A stretch of 64,000 bases of DNA from Tessaracoccus oleiagri. GTDB taxonomy: Bacteria > Actinomycetota > Actinomycetes > Propionibacteriales > Propionibacteriaceae. Position 1 is the stretch's first letter. Each line of letters opens with the position of its first letter. The translations under genes and the position numbers were made by a program. Below the pieces are notes generated by a model. It ran no database searches, was not told the DNA's origin, and saw only the letters and a program-made list of their open reading frames with translations. Below, one piece after another: positions 47,506 through 56,550 of this stretch. The stretch lies in assembly GCF_900103275.1 (NCBI RefSeq), contig NZ_FNGP01000003.1, positions 496,001 through 560,000 on the forward strand, given 5' to 3'.

Positions 47506-50500
47506 GGTCGCCTCCCAGGAGTGAGCTGACCGCCACGACGAGTTCGGCGCTGGGGTGCCACGCGAACACACCGCAGCTGTGGCCGTCCACGACCGGGGTC
47601 TCCTCGCCGGCCATGCCGCGCACGAACAGGTATCCGACCCCGCCGAGGTGCCGTTCGGGGTCGTAGCCCGGCTGCCGCAGCGAGAGGAACCGGTGCAGCG
47701 CCGCGCAGTACAGGATCGCCTGCAGCGGGTAGTGGGCCTCCATCATGGCCTCCGCCATCGCGCCCGGCGTGTAGTGGCCGAGCGTGAGCGGCTCGTCCGC
47801 AGTGGCGGCCAGCCGGTTCGTCTTGTAGTCGACGACCAGGAAGCGCCCCTCGTCGGTGGCCAGGACGGCGTCGATCGAGCCGGTGAGCATCCCCCGCAGC
47901 AGCGAGCCCGCCGCGGGCGAGGACGCCAGCCGCGCGGGATAGGCGGCCAGCGGGTCGGACGGCCCGAGGTGCTCGCCGAGGAGTTCCGCGAGGGCACCGA
48001 GGGTGGCGCCGCCGTGGTCGGCCATCGGGAGGTCGAAGTCGAGTTCGGGCAGTCGGTTGGCCACGGGGACACCGGTCAGGCTCTGTCCGGTGAGTGGCAG
48101 CAGGGGCGTGCGGACGACGGCCTCCAGCCCCCGCGCCAGCAGGGAGGACTGCTCGTCGTCGAATCCCACGGCCAGTTCGGCGACGATCGACTCCAGCCGG
48201 CCGGTGAGCCCGTCCGGGCTCCAGTCGAGCCGCTCCAGCGCCTCGTGGACGAGCGTGCCGAACGCGGCGCCCGCCGGGAGGTCGCCCATGGGGGCCGGGG
48301 CCCGCAGCCGCTCGTCGACCTCGACCGCATCGAGTTCGAGCGTCTCGTCCGCCCCGGAGGGCAGGTCGTGGAGGCCGGTGGTGAGGCCGGTGTAGGAGGT
48401 CCGTCGCCAGAACTGGTCGACGTCCCGGCCCAGCTGACGGAGCTCGATCCGTGGCGATCCGTCGCCCCCGCGGTAGGGCGCGAGGGCGGGGCGGCGGGTG
48501 ACGTCGGAGACCCGAACCCCGGGGAGGGAGGGCGCGAGCCGCCAGTTGTACGACGCCTCCAGACTGTTGCGCTCCCTGTCGCGGAACAGGGCGGCGGAGA
48601 GGGGCCCCGTCGGTGTCTTCGGTGAGTCGACGTGCCACGCCACCGCCAGGTGCTTGGCACGGGTGAGTCCGACGTACAGCAGCCGCAGCTCCTCGTCGCG
48701 GGCCTGGGCCAGCGCGAGTCGGCCCACCTCGTCGCGCTCGTCGACCGGCTCCACCCAGAGGCTCCGCCGGCCGTGGAGGACGACGTTGAACGGGTAGCGC
48801 AGGAAGATGCGGGTGGATGACATGTCCGGCATCAGGACGATCGGGAACTCGAGGCCCTTCGCCGCGTGGAGGGTCATGACCTTGACCGCCGGGGCGTCGG
48901 TGGTGACCCGCACGTCGGCCTCGTTCTCAAGGCGCTGGGCCTCCTCGAGCACCCGCAGGAGCGCCAGCGCGTCCCGGTGCCCGGAACGGTCGAGGAACTC
49001 GCCGATGTGGAGCAGGTCGGTGAGGTATCGCTCGCCGCGGGGCGTGGGGACCAGTCGGGCGTCGAGGTCGGTTTCCGACCGGATCAGTTGGAGGGCGGCG
49101 CCCGGCCCCTGGTCCTCGAGCGCGCGACCAGCGCGGGTCAGGATGTCCCAGAGGCGCGTCGCGGCGGGCGAGGTGATCTCCGTCACCGTCGCCCCGAAGA
49201 GGTCGGACAGGGCCACCACCCGCTTGGCGGCGTCCGCGGACGGCAGCAGCGCCTTCAACAGCCGCACCCAGTCCTGCGCGGCCGGTTGGTCCCACACGTT
49301 GGTGCCGCCGAACTGCACCGCGGGGTAGCCGAGGTCCGCGAGGCGCTTGGTCACGCGTCGGGCGGTCTGGCCCGTGCGCGTCAGGACGGTGATGTCGTCC
49401 GGGGAGACCCGGCGGCCGTCGAGCGGCTTGCCGAGGAGGGCCTGCACGTGGTGCACCAGGTCGTCGATCGCGACCTCGTCCGCCGAGGTGCCCTGCGGGG
49501 TGCTCACCCGTCGCACCCACACCCGCTCGCGGACGTGCCCGATCTCGAGCCGTTCGGGATGGCGCGCGGCCACGGGCGACACCTGGATCTGCTCGTGCCC
49601 GAGGTGCATCCCCTTCATCAGGCTCACCACGCCGTCCACGATCCCGGGGTCGGAGCGGAAGTTCGTCCCGAGGGACGCCTTCGTGGCATGCGAGGCCGCG
49701 TCGAGGTAGCTGAGGAGGTCCGCGCTGCGGAACCCGTAGATGGACTGCTTGGGGTCGCCGATGAGGATCGTGGCCCGGCCGGTGTCCACGAACGCGTCGC
49801 GGATCACCTGCCACTGGTCGGGATCGGTGTCCTGGAACTCGTCGACCAGCACCACCGTGTACCGGCGGCACAGCCACTCGCGGGCGTGCGGACCGGTGAC
49901 GTCGTCGCGGAGGACCTGGCGCATCCGTGTGATGAGGTCGTTGAACGTCACCAGCCCCATGTCGCGCTTCCGGCGCTCGAACTCCTCCCGGACCGCCCGG
50001 CCGAACGCAGCCCGCGCGCTGTCCACGGGCTCGAGGGGGAGCGTGGATTCACACACGCTCCGGGCGAGCCGTCCGCACTCCCAGGGCTCGAACGGTGGCC
50101 GTTCCTCGTTCGCGAACATCCCCAGGTAGCAGTCCGCCGCCACCTCGTCGATCAGCGTGTCCGCCTGCGACAGTTCCTCGGCGTGGTCGGCGTCGCCGAG
50201 AATGCCGAGGCCCTCGAGCGCGTGCTGGCAGAAGGCGTGCGTGGTGAGGATCGTGGCCTCGTCGAAGCGGTCCAGCGCCCGGTGGAGCCGCGCCAGCGAC
50301 TGTGCGGGGTCCGGCAGTCCCACGAGGTGGTGGGCGACCGGATCCGTCCCGGGGTCGGGAACGACGCCCTCGTCGCGCCACCGCACCAGGAGCAGGGCCG
50401 TGCGCTCGAGGGCGGCGAACACGCGGCTCCGGAGCTCGGCCGCGGCGTTGTTGCCGAAGGTGATCATGAGCAGCGAACCGACGTCGAGACCCTCCTCGGC

Positions 50501-50611
50501 GATGTAGCGCACCGCGAGCGCGGCGATGGTGTAGGTCTTGCCGGTGCCGGCGCTGGCCTCGAGGAGGAGGGTGTCGTCCGGGAGACCGCCGGTCAGTTGG
50601 AACTCGTTCAC
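47498..50611 (-). CDS. recB: Exodeoxyribonuclease V subunit beta (RecB)
   Basis: RecB is the 3'-5' helicase and nuclease subunit. The 1,037-residue product has Walker A ASAGTGKTYTIAAL, VLVDEFQDTDPDQW, VKVMTLHAAKGLEFPIVLMPD, and a C-terminal nuclease with FGTLVHEALERLDW and the catalytic VLATDEGRFLVVDYKTNRL. The enzyme appears intact. The start is GTG 50611, which overlaps the recC TGA as GTGA; a second GTG lies directly before it. Confidence 0.95.
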   Translation of the reverse strand: MNEFQLTGGLPDDTLLLEASAGTGKTYTIAALAVRYIAEEGLDVGSLLMITFGNNAAAELRSRVFAALERTALLLVRWRDEGVVPDPGTDPVAHHLVGLPDPAQSLARLHRALDRFDEATILTTHAFCQHALEGLGILGDADHAEELSQADTLIDEVAADCYLGMFANEERPPFEPWECGRLARSVCESTLPLEPVDSARAAFGRAVREEFERRKRDMGLVTFNDLITRMRQVLRDDVTGPHAREWLCRRYTVVLVDEFQDTDPDQWQVIRDAFVDTGRATILIGDPKQSIYGFRSADLLSYLDAASHATKASLGTNFRSDPGIVDGVVSLMKGMHLGHEQIQVSPVAARHPERLEIGHVRERVWVRRVSTPQGTSADEVAIDDLVHHVQALLGKPLDGRRVSPDDITVLTRTGQTARRVTKRLADLGYPAVQFGGTNVWDQPAAQDWVRLLKALLPSADAAKRVVALSDLFGATVTEITSPAATRLWDILTRAGRALEDQGPGAALQLIRSETDLDARLVPTPRGERYLTDLLHIGEFLDRSGHRDALALLRVLEEAQRLENEADVRVTTDAPAVKVMTLHAAKGLEFPIVLMPDMSSTRIFLRYPFNVVLHGRRSLWVEPVDERDEVGRLALAQARDEELRLLYVGLTRAKHLAVAWHVDSPKTPTGPLSAALFRDRERNSLEASYNWRLAPSLPGVRVSDVTRRPALAPYRGGDGSPRIELRQLGRDVDQFWRRTSYTGLTTGLHDLPSGADETLELDAVEVDERLRAPAPMGDLPAGAAFGTLVHEALERLDWSPDGLTGRLESIVAELAVGFDDEQSSLLARGLEAVVRTPLLPLTGQSLTGVPVANRLPELDFDLPMADHGGATLGALAELLGEHLGPSDPLAAYPARLASSPAAGSLLRGMLTGSIDAVLATDEGRFLVVDYKTNRLAATADEPLTLGHYTPGAMAEAMMEAHYPLQAILYCAALHRFLSLRQPGYDPERHLGGVGYLFVRGMAGEETPVVDGHSCGVFAWHPSAELVVAVSSLLGGDHA

Positions 50612-53511
50612 CACGTGCCTCCCGCTTCGATCATCGGTGCGTACAGGGCGAGCGCCCACCGCTCGAACACAGTCGACTGGCTGCCCGGCGGGTCGTCCTC
50701 GCAGGCGGGGTCGTCGAAGATGTCGCAGGCAGGGTTGTCGTAGAACAGCTTCCAGAGGTCGTCGGGATACCACTTCGCGCGCTGGCCGGGGACCGTCCAC
50801 TGGTCTGCCGAGAAGCGTTCGGACGCCACCTCGAGGGCCATCTTGTAGGCGGGGGTGTAGGCGACCGGCAGGAGCCGGCTGAGACCCGTGCGCCACGCGC
50901 CCAGGTAGAGCGACAGCAGTTCGGTGGCGCGTTCGGGACTCGGCTGGCCGAAGGTGGTGCGTCTCGCGGGTCCACCGCGGCGGTCGGGGCGGATGACGAT
51001 CGTCTTCGCCGCCACCCCCGAGGCGGCGAGCGCGAGCGTCTCCAGCCAGGCAAGGAGCAGAGGAGTGGTGCTCGTGCTGGCGCTGGGGCGGACCACTGTG
51101 CCGCCGTGCATGGCGATCTGCCCGGAGAGCGTCGTGCCGTCGACGTCGAGCGCGACGGGCACCGTGACCGGCGTGTCGGCGAGGAGGGGCTCGGTGGCTC
51201 GCGCCACTTCGCAGGCCCGCTGCTCCACGACGGCCGAGCGCCCCCTGCCGAGGTTGCCGGGCGGGAAGATCTGCCGGGCCGCCTGTCGGCGGATCAGCTC
51301 TGCGGGGTCCTCGTGGCGCAGCAGCCCGTCGATCAGGGCGTCAGTCACCTGCCACTCGCGCAGACCGTCGAGGGTGAGCGGCACGGCGTCCTCGATCGAC
51401 GGGTCGTCGAAGGCCCGGATGCCCACCCTGGCGCGCAGGAACTCCTTCAGCGGGTCCTGCAGGAAGCGCTTGAGCTCCTCGAGCGAGACGCGAGACGGGG
51501 CCTGCTGCGGAGGCAGCGTCATGGCGGCCCGGCGTCGCAGCACGAGGGGCGACTCGGCGCGCTCCCCGCTGCGCCGGGCTCCCCGGTACGCGGTGGGGTC
51601 GAAGCTGCCGGGGCCCGTGAACGCGCCGGCGTTGAAGGGCTGGGGAGCGTGGTGGACGACGGTGGGGGTGACCCCCAGCTCCCGCGCGAGCCAGGCGATC
51701 GTCACGGGCATCTCCAGCTCGGCGCCGGTCCGCTCGGACCGCGTGCCGGTGACGACGAGCACCCTCCGGGCGGCGCGGGCGTGGGCCAGCAGCGACTGCA
51801 GGCGCCGGTGGCGGAGGTCGGGCAGCGTGCCGGGCACCCCGTCGGGCTGCGGCCGCTGGGGCGCGTCACCCAGCCCGATGAAGGCGACGACCTTGGCGTC
51901 GACGTGCCGCACCTCGTCGGGCGCGACGACGTGCAGGCCGCCGTTGCCGAGCGCGGGGCGGTGCCAGCGCGACGGCAGGTCCGCCAGCAGGAGCCGGCGG
52001 AACTCGCGCCGCGTGAACCCGGCACGGCTGCCCTCGTGGGCGCGCGCCAACCGGTCGAGGGCGGCGACGGCCTGCCGCTGCATCCACGCGTCCTCGTAAC
52101 CGAGCCCGACGAGCCCCTCCAACGCCTGGGTGGCGATGCGGCACCATTCCGGGACCGGCAGGGAACCGCGGGTCTGGTGCGCGAGGGCCCGGAGCCGGCT
52201 GACCACCTCCGAGAGGGCGCCGATGAGCGCGAGGTCGCCGGAATTCGTCGCGTCCACTCCAGCCACCCCGGGCGGGCCGATCTCGGAGCCGAGCGCCACG
52301 CCCGTCAGCAGGGCGTCCAGGCCCCGGAACCAGGTGTTGTACTCGGTGTTGGGGAGGCCGAACCTGCTGCGTTGCGCCGCGTCGAGCCCCCACCGGATCT
52401 CCGCTTCCGACACCAGGATCAGGAGGTCGTCGCGGGACTGCCCGAAGCCCCACCGGCGGGAGATGGCCGGCATCAGCAGGAACTCCACCACCTGCGTGGC
52501 GGTGGCCCGCCCCTCGAGGAGCTCGAACGCCGCGACCAGCGCGTCCAGCGCGAGGTTGCCACCGACCGCCGGCGCCACCTCAGCGACCCGCAGGCGGTGT
52601 CCGGGGTGGGCGCCGTCCCCGCGGAAGACCGAATTGATGACCGGGCCCCACTCGTCCGGCGACGGGCACACGATGCGCACGTCCCTCGGCTCCAACGCGG
52701 GATCCTCCTCGAAGCAGCGGGTGAGCTGGTCGCGGAGCACCTCCACCTGCCGCAGGCGGGAATGGGAGCCGTGGACCTCGACGATGGGGTTCGCCTTGAG
52801 GGGTTTGCCGGTGCGCTGCACCTGGTGCTCGATCGCGCCCAGCCAGTCGGGCGCCCTCCCGACGAACCAGGCGCCTCGGAGGCTCGCCGCCGCGACCGCC
52901 GGCGCCCAGGCGGCGGGGACCTCGTCGATGGCGAACAGCCAGGTGGGGGTGGAGTCCGCGGCCGACGCCTCGCCCACGGCGTCGAGCAGTTCCACCGGGT
53001 CGGACTGGAGCGCGTCGCAGACCCGGCGGAACAGTTCCGGCTGCCACGTCAGGTGGGCCGCGAGCTCACCGTCGTCACCCTCGAGCCATCGACGGAGCAG
53101 GTGTGGCGCGTGGTCGAGGTAGCTCCGGAACAGGCGGGCGAACCGGGCCGCGGCCGACAGCTTCCGCCCCGGACGCTCCAGGAAGCGCGCGAGCAGGGGA
53201 TGGTCGGCGGCGACGCCGTCGAGCTCTTCCCAGACGGCCGTCACGAGGCGCGGGGAGCGCCAGGCCTCCAGCTCGTCGGCGAGCCCGGCCTGCCGCGCCA
53301 GCCCACGGGCGAGCTGTGGGACGGTCACGTACTCGACGCCCGCGGAGATGCCCTGCAGCGCGGCGACCTCCTGGCTGAGCAACCGTGCCGAGCCCGGGGA
53401 GTCCACGACGACCCGGCCGGCCGCGAAGGGTGAGGCCAACGCCTCGGAGAACGACTCGACGAGCTCGCCCACCATCGCGCGCCAACTCTGGCCCACTCTC
53501 ACCTGCAGCAT
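50608..53511 (-). CDS. recC: Exodeoxyribonuclease V subunit gamma (RecC)
   Basis: RecC is the Chi-recognition and scaffold subunit. The 967-residue product has the inactive helicase-like fold of RecC: VVVDSPGSARLLSQEVAALQGISAGVEYVTVPQLARGLA at the start, DVRIVCPSPDEWGPVINSVF in the middle, and VSLEELKRFLQDPLKEFLRARVGI near the nuclease-like C-terminus. ATG 53511 follows GGGGAGG. It is the first gene of the recCBD operon and diverges from uvrD2. Many actinobacteria use AdnAB; this window shows RecBCD. Confidence 0.93.
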   Translation of the reverse strand: MLQVRVGQSWRAMVGELVESFSEALASPFAAGRVVVDSPGSARLLSQEVAALQGISAGVEYVTVPQLARGLARQAGLADELEAWRSPRLVTAVWEELDGVAADHPLLARFLERPGRKLSAAARFARLFRSYLDHAPHLLRRWLEGDDGELAAHLTWQPELFRRVCDALQSDPVELLDAVGEASAADSTPTWLFAIDEVPAAWAPAVAAASLRGAWFVGRAPDWLGAIEHQVQRTGKPLKANPIVEVHGSHSRLRQVEVLRDQLTRCFEEDPALEPRDVRIVCPSPDEWGPVINSVFRGDGAHPGHRLRVAEVAPAVGGNLALDALVAAFELLEGRATATQVVEFLLMPAISRRWGFGQSRDDLLILVSEAEIRWGLDAAQRSRFGLPNTEYNTWFRGLDALLTGVALGSEIGPPGVAGVDATNSGDLALIGALSEVVSRLRALAHQTRGSLPVPEWCRIATQALEGLVGLGYEDAWMQRQAVAALDRLARAHEGSRAGFTRREFRRLLLADLPSRWHRPALGNGGLHVVAPDEVRHVDAKVVAFIGLGDAPQRPQPDGVPGTLPDLRHRRLQSLLAHARAARRVLVVTGTRSERTGAELEMPVTIAWLARELGVTPTVVHHAPQPFNAGAFTGPGSFDPTAYRGARRSGERAESPLVLRRRAAMTLPPQQAPSRVSLEELKRFLQDPLKEFLRARVGIRAFDDPSIEDAVPLTLDGLREWQVTDALIDGLLRHEDPAELIRRQAARQIFPPGNLGRGRSAVVEQRACEVARATEPLLADTPVTVPVALDVDGTTLSGQIAMHGGTVVRPSASTSTTPLLLAWLETLALAASGVAAKTIVIRPDRRGGPARRTTFGQPSPERATELLSLYLGAWRTGLSRLLPVAYTPAYKMALEVASERFSADQWTVPGQRAKWYPDDLWKLFYDNPACDIFDDPACEDDPPGSQSTVFERWALALYAPMIEAGGTW

Positions 53512-53533
53512 GCAACCTCCCCGTCGACTCCGA

Positions 53534-53576
53534 AGCCTATCGGGCACCTCGGACAGTCGTCGGAAGCTGGTAGCTT
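53534..53576. promoter_or_regulatory. Divergent -10 elements of recC and uvrD2
   Basis: TAGGCT on the minus strand (53539-53534) and TAGCTT on the plus strand (53571-53576) lie 22 bases before the recC and uvrD2 start codons respectively. Each would give a short leader with a strong Shine-Dalgarno (GGGGAGG and AGGAGGGA). No LexA box is seen between them. Confidence 0.45.
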
Positions 53577-53598
53577 GACCGGCGGTAGGAGGGACTGG

Positions 53599-55617
53599 AT
53601 GTCGGATTTGATCCTCGACGCGCTCGATCCGGAGCAGCGGGAGGTGGCGCTGGCGCTCGACGCGCCGGTCGTGGTGCTGGCGGGAGCCGGCACCGGCAAG
53701 ACGCGCGCGATCACGCACCGGGTGGCCTACGCCGTCAGCCAGCGGGTCTACGATCCGCGTGCGGTGCTCGCGGTCACCTTCACCACGAGGGCGGCGGGGG
53801 AGATGCGGGCCCGCCTCGCGCAGCTCGGCGTGCGAACCGCCCAGGCACGGACCATCCACGCGGCGGCTCTCAGGCAGTGCCGGTACTTCTGGCGGGAGGC
53901 CTACGGCACCGAGTTCCCCCAGGTGGCCGACAACACCTTCGGGATCATCGCCCGGGCCGCCACGCACGTGCTCGGTGCTGCCGAGACACCACTCATCCGC
54001 GACCTCGAGACGGAGATCTCGTGGGCGAAGTCCAGCAACGTGCCGCCCGAGTCGTACGTGGAGCTCGCCGATGGCCGCGAGGTCAACGGGGCGACCCCCG
54101 GCCAGGTGGCCGCCGTGATGGCGAACTACGAGAAGGCGAAGCAGGCGCAGGGCGTGGTCGACTTCCACGACCTGCTCCTGTGCAACGCGGCGCTCCTGAC
54201 CGACCACCCGGCCGTCGCCGAGCAGATCCGCGCGCAGTACCGCCACTTCGTCGTCGACGAGTACCAGGACGTCTCCGCGTTGCAGCACCGACTGATCTCA
54301 CTGTGGGTCGACGGCCGCGACGACGTGTGCGTCGTGGGCGACCCGAACCAGGCGATCCACTCCTTCGCAGGCGCGGACCCCCGGTTCCTCCGCGAGTTCG
54401 GTGCGGAGTACGACGGCGCCCGGACCATCCGCCTCGTGCGCAACTACCGCTCCACGCCGGAGATCCTCCGGGTCGCCGACCACGTGCTCCGCCCCACCGC
54501 TCTCGAGCGGCTACGCCCGACGAGCGCCTCCGGCCCCGCACCACTCGTCCGCGCGTCGGGGACCGCCGCCAACGAGGCCGACGCGGTCGCGGACTGGCTG
54601 CTCGAGCGCCACGCCGCCGGCACCCCCTGGTCGGAGCTCGCGGTCCTCTACCGGATCAACGCGCAGTCACCCCTGCTCGAGGCGGCGCTCGACGCGCGCC
54701 GGATCCCCTACACGGTGCGGGGCACCGAGCGGTTCTACGAGCGGGGCGAGGTGAAGCAGGCCGTCCGCGAGCTGCTGGTGAGGGCGGAACGGTCCCCGGA
54801 CGTCACGGCCGGCGAACTCGTCGAGGCCACGCTCGCCGCCGTCGGCTGGACACCCGAGGCGCCGGGAGGGCAGGGGCGGCAGCGCGAGCGCTGGGAATCG
54901 GTGACGGCGCTGCGGCAGATGCTGTTCGAGGAGATCGACGCCGCGCCGACGTGGACCGCGGCCGATGCCGCGGGTTGGCTGCGGGAACGCGCGTCCTGGG
55001 AGCATGCACCCGTCGCGGCGGCGGTGACGCTCTCGACGATGCACGCCGCGAAGGGGCTGGAGTGGGACGCGGTGGCGATCATCGGCGTCCGCGAGGGCCT
55101 GGTCCCGTTCTCGCTCTCGCAGGAGGAGCCCGCGCTGGGTGAGGAGCGTCGCCTCCTGTACGTGGCCTGCACCCGCGCCCGCAAGCACCTGCGGATCAGC
55201 TGGAACTTCATCGGCCAAGGAGGCAAGCAGCAGCGCTCCCGCTTCCTGGCCGGACTGCCCGAGCAGGGCGGCGAGCCGGCGCGGCCCGAGACGAGCCGCA
55301 GGTCGGTGAAGTCGCGGCCGTGCGTGGTCTGCGGCAGGGTGCTCGCCACGCCCGCGGAGCGCAAACTCCGGCACCACGAGGACTGCGAGTTGCCCGTCGA
55401 CCATGCGCTGCTGGAGGCGCTCAAGCGCTGGCGCAAGGAGACCGCCGACGCGGAGAGCGTCCCCGCGTTCGTGGTGTTCACCGACGCCACGCTGATGGCG
55501 ATCGCGGAGGCCAAACCCGCGGGCGAGCGGGACCTGCTGGCGCTGCCCGGCATCGGGCGCAGCAAGCTCGCGAAGTTCGGCCAAGGGGTGCTCGGGGTGG
55601 TCGCCGACCACCGCTAG
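53599..55617 (+). CDS. uvrD2: UvrD2-type superfamily 1 DNA helicase with HRDC domain
   Basis: The 672-residue 3'-5' helicase has Walker A AGAGTGKTRAI, FVVDEYQDVSALQHRLI, LSTMHAAKGLEWDAVAIIGV and the SF1 motif VACTRARK. The C-terminus holds a cysteine motif (CVVCGR...RHHEDC) and an HRDC domain (LKRWRKETADAESVPAFVVFTDATLMAIAEAKP). This is the domain set of mycobacterial UvrD2. ATG 53599 follows AGGAGGGA. It diverges from recCBD and ends in a four-base overlap with the next minus-strand gene. Confidence 0.93.
   Translation: MSDLILDALDPEQREVALALDAPVVVLAGAGTGKTRAITHRVAYAVSQRVYDPRAVLAVTFTTRAAGEMRARLAQLGVRTAQARTIHAAALRQCRYFWREAYGTEFPQVADNTFGIIARAATHVLGAAETPLIRDLETEISWAKSSNVPPESYVELADGREVNGATPGQVAAVMANYEKAKQAQGVVDFHDLLLCNAALLTDHPAVAEQIRAQYRHFVVDEYQDVSALQHRLISLWVDGRDDVCVVGDPNQAIHSFAGADPRFLREFGAEYDGARTIRLVRNYRSTPEILRVADHVLRPTALERLRPTSASGPAPLVRASGTAANEADAVADWLLERHAAGTPWSELAVLYRINAQSPLLEAALDARRIPYTVRGTERFYERGEVKQAVRELLVRAERSPDVTAGELVEATLAAVGWTPEAPGGQGRQRERWESVTALRQMLFEEIDAAPTWTAADAAGWLRERASWEHAPVAAAVTLSTMHAAKGLEWDAVAIIGVREGLVPFSLSQEEPALGEERRLLYVACTRARKHLRISWNFIGQGGKQQRSRFLAGLPEQGGEPARPETSRRSVKSRPCVVCGRVLATPAERKLRHHEDCELPVDHALLEALKRWRKETADAESVPAFVVFTDATLMAIAEAKPAGERDLLALPGIGRSKLAKFGQGVLGVVADHR
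55596..55612 (+). terminator. Coding-embedded hairpin at the end of uvrD2
   Basis: GGTGGTC (55596-55602) and GACCACC (55606-55612) form a perfect 7-bp stem with a 3-base loop two bases before the uvrD2 stop. The opposing gene overlaps uvrD2, so a terminator can only lie in coding sequence. Confidence 0.4.
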
Positions 55618-56108
55618 CCGGCGCAGCCCGGCGTCCGGCAGCCCTCGCGTCGGGGGTAGGTGGCCGCCGTGAGCCCGGGCTCGCTGCCCAGCGACCAGCT
55701 GAGCGACGTGGCCAGCAGGGTGCTCATCCCGTGCCTACGAATGACCTCGACCTCCATGGCGACGGTCGCCGCCACCCAACCGAGCACGCGCGGATCGTGG
55801 CGCGCACGGGGGAAGTCCTCGTCCACGGCCAGGCAAGCGGGACAGGGTGCCGAACCGATGGCGGTCGCGGGTCCGACCGTGCCGGTGTCGGCCTCCACCT
55901 CGGCGTACAGCACGGTGGAATGCCGGAAGGCCTCCGCCTCGACCAGCGGGTGCCGTCCGGGCCGGCACGCCATGACGGTGAGCTCAGAGCCGAGCGAGAA
56001 GCCCGCGTCCCGGGCGGCGTCCTCCAAGGCACAGCCGCGCACGGGCAGCCCGATGCGCGCAAGGGCGTCGGCGAGTGCCGCGCTGCCGTCCGTCACCACC
56101 GTGATCAC
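55614..56108 (-). CDS. Shortened ThiF/TOMM leader-binding-like protein with four cysteines
   Basis: The product has 164 residues. Its second half follows the C-terminus of actinobacterial ThiF-like 'TOMM precursor leader peptide-binding' proteins: TGTVGPATAIGSAPCPACLAVDEDFPRARHDP, then a helix and a C-terminal CRTPGC. Cysteines 89, 92, 157 and 162 would form a zinc site. Full-length relatives have about 290-400 residues, so the N-terminal half appears lost. Such genes often neighbour uvrD2 in actinobacteria (compare Rv3196). No YcaO or peptide gene is near. The start is GTG 56108, with AATACT six bases before it (leaderless). The family call is from pattern memory. Confidence 0.5.
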   Translation of the reverse strand: MITVVTDGSAALADALARIGLPVRGCALEDAARDAGFSLGSELTVMACRPGRHPLVEAEAFRHSTVLYAEVEADTGTVGPATAIGSAPCPACLAVDEDFPRARHDPRVLGWVAATVAMEVEVIRRHGMSTLLATSLSWSLGSEPGLTAATYPRREGCRTPGCAG

Positions 56109-56118
56109 GGGGCGAGTA

Positions 56119-56138
56119 TTGCATCAGCGGTGATGCAA
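56119..56138. repeat. Perfect 20-bp palindrome, likely operator
   Basis: TTGCATCA and TGATGCAA form perfect 8-base arms around GCGG. The palindrome touches the -10 (AATACT, 56120-56115) of the ThiF-like gene, 10 bases before its GTG. It looks like the binding site of a dimeric repressor. No adjacent regulator gene is obvious. Confidence 0.6.
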
Positions 56139-56190
56139 GACGGGCCGACGGTTTGAACCTCGCCGACCCGTCAGGGAAAAGTTGGTGCGC

Positions 56191-56352
56191 TCAGGCGCGA
56201 CCGAGGATGCGGTTGAGGTTGGTACCGCACTCGGGGCACTTGCCCTTTGCCATCTTCGTGCCCTTGTCATTGACGACGACCTCGCCAGTGGCATTGCGCT
56301 TGGCCTTGCACTTGACGCAGTAGAACTCGCCTTCCCAAGTCTCCTTGGCCAT
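56191..56352 (-). CDS. DUF5679 small zinc-ribbon protein
   Basis: The 53-residue conserved actinobacterial protein has two CxxC pairs (FYCVKCKAKRNATGEVVVNDKGTKMAKGKCPECGTNLNRIL), which together bind one zinc. The function is unknown. ATG 56352 follows a perfect AGGAGGA. It stands alone, with about 200 bases to the next gene upstream and a candidate operator and stem structure downstream. Confidence 0.87.
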   Translation of the reverse strand: MAKETWEGEFYCVKCKAKRNATGEVVVNDKGTKMAKGKCPECGTNLNRILGRA

Positions 56353-56441
56353 TCTTCCTCCTAATGGATCTGGCCGCCGGTTCACCGGCGACACCTTCTG
56401 CACTGTAGCGGCAAGTGGGCCACTAGAGCGGAACATAAGTG

Positions 56442-56492
56442 GAGTCCCGCGGCTCTACCCGCCTTCCCCTGCGGGCGAGCCCCGCGGGACTC
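56442..56492. repeat. Two-tier stable hairpin between the DUF5679 and DUF2342 genes
   Basis: Perfect 11-base arms, GAGTCCCGCGG (56442-56452) and CCGCGGGACTC (56482-56492), enclose a second stem, CCCGC (56458-56462) with GCGGG (56471-56475). It lies 59 bases after the DUF2342 stop and 90 bases before the DUF5679 start, so it may be a terminator for the former or a leader structure of the latter. The remaining sequence of this 198-base gap shows no gene. Confidence 0.6.
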
Positions 56493-56550
56493 ACGCCAAC
56501 AAAGTCTGTCGCCCGGCGAATGCGCAAGTCAACCCGGACGCGCCGCGACT

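Noticed and set aside
53512-53598. LexA box between recC and uvrD2
   Set aside because: No sequence within two mismatches of CGAACRNRYGTTYC was found in this interval.
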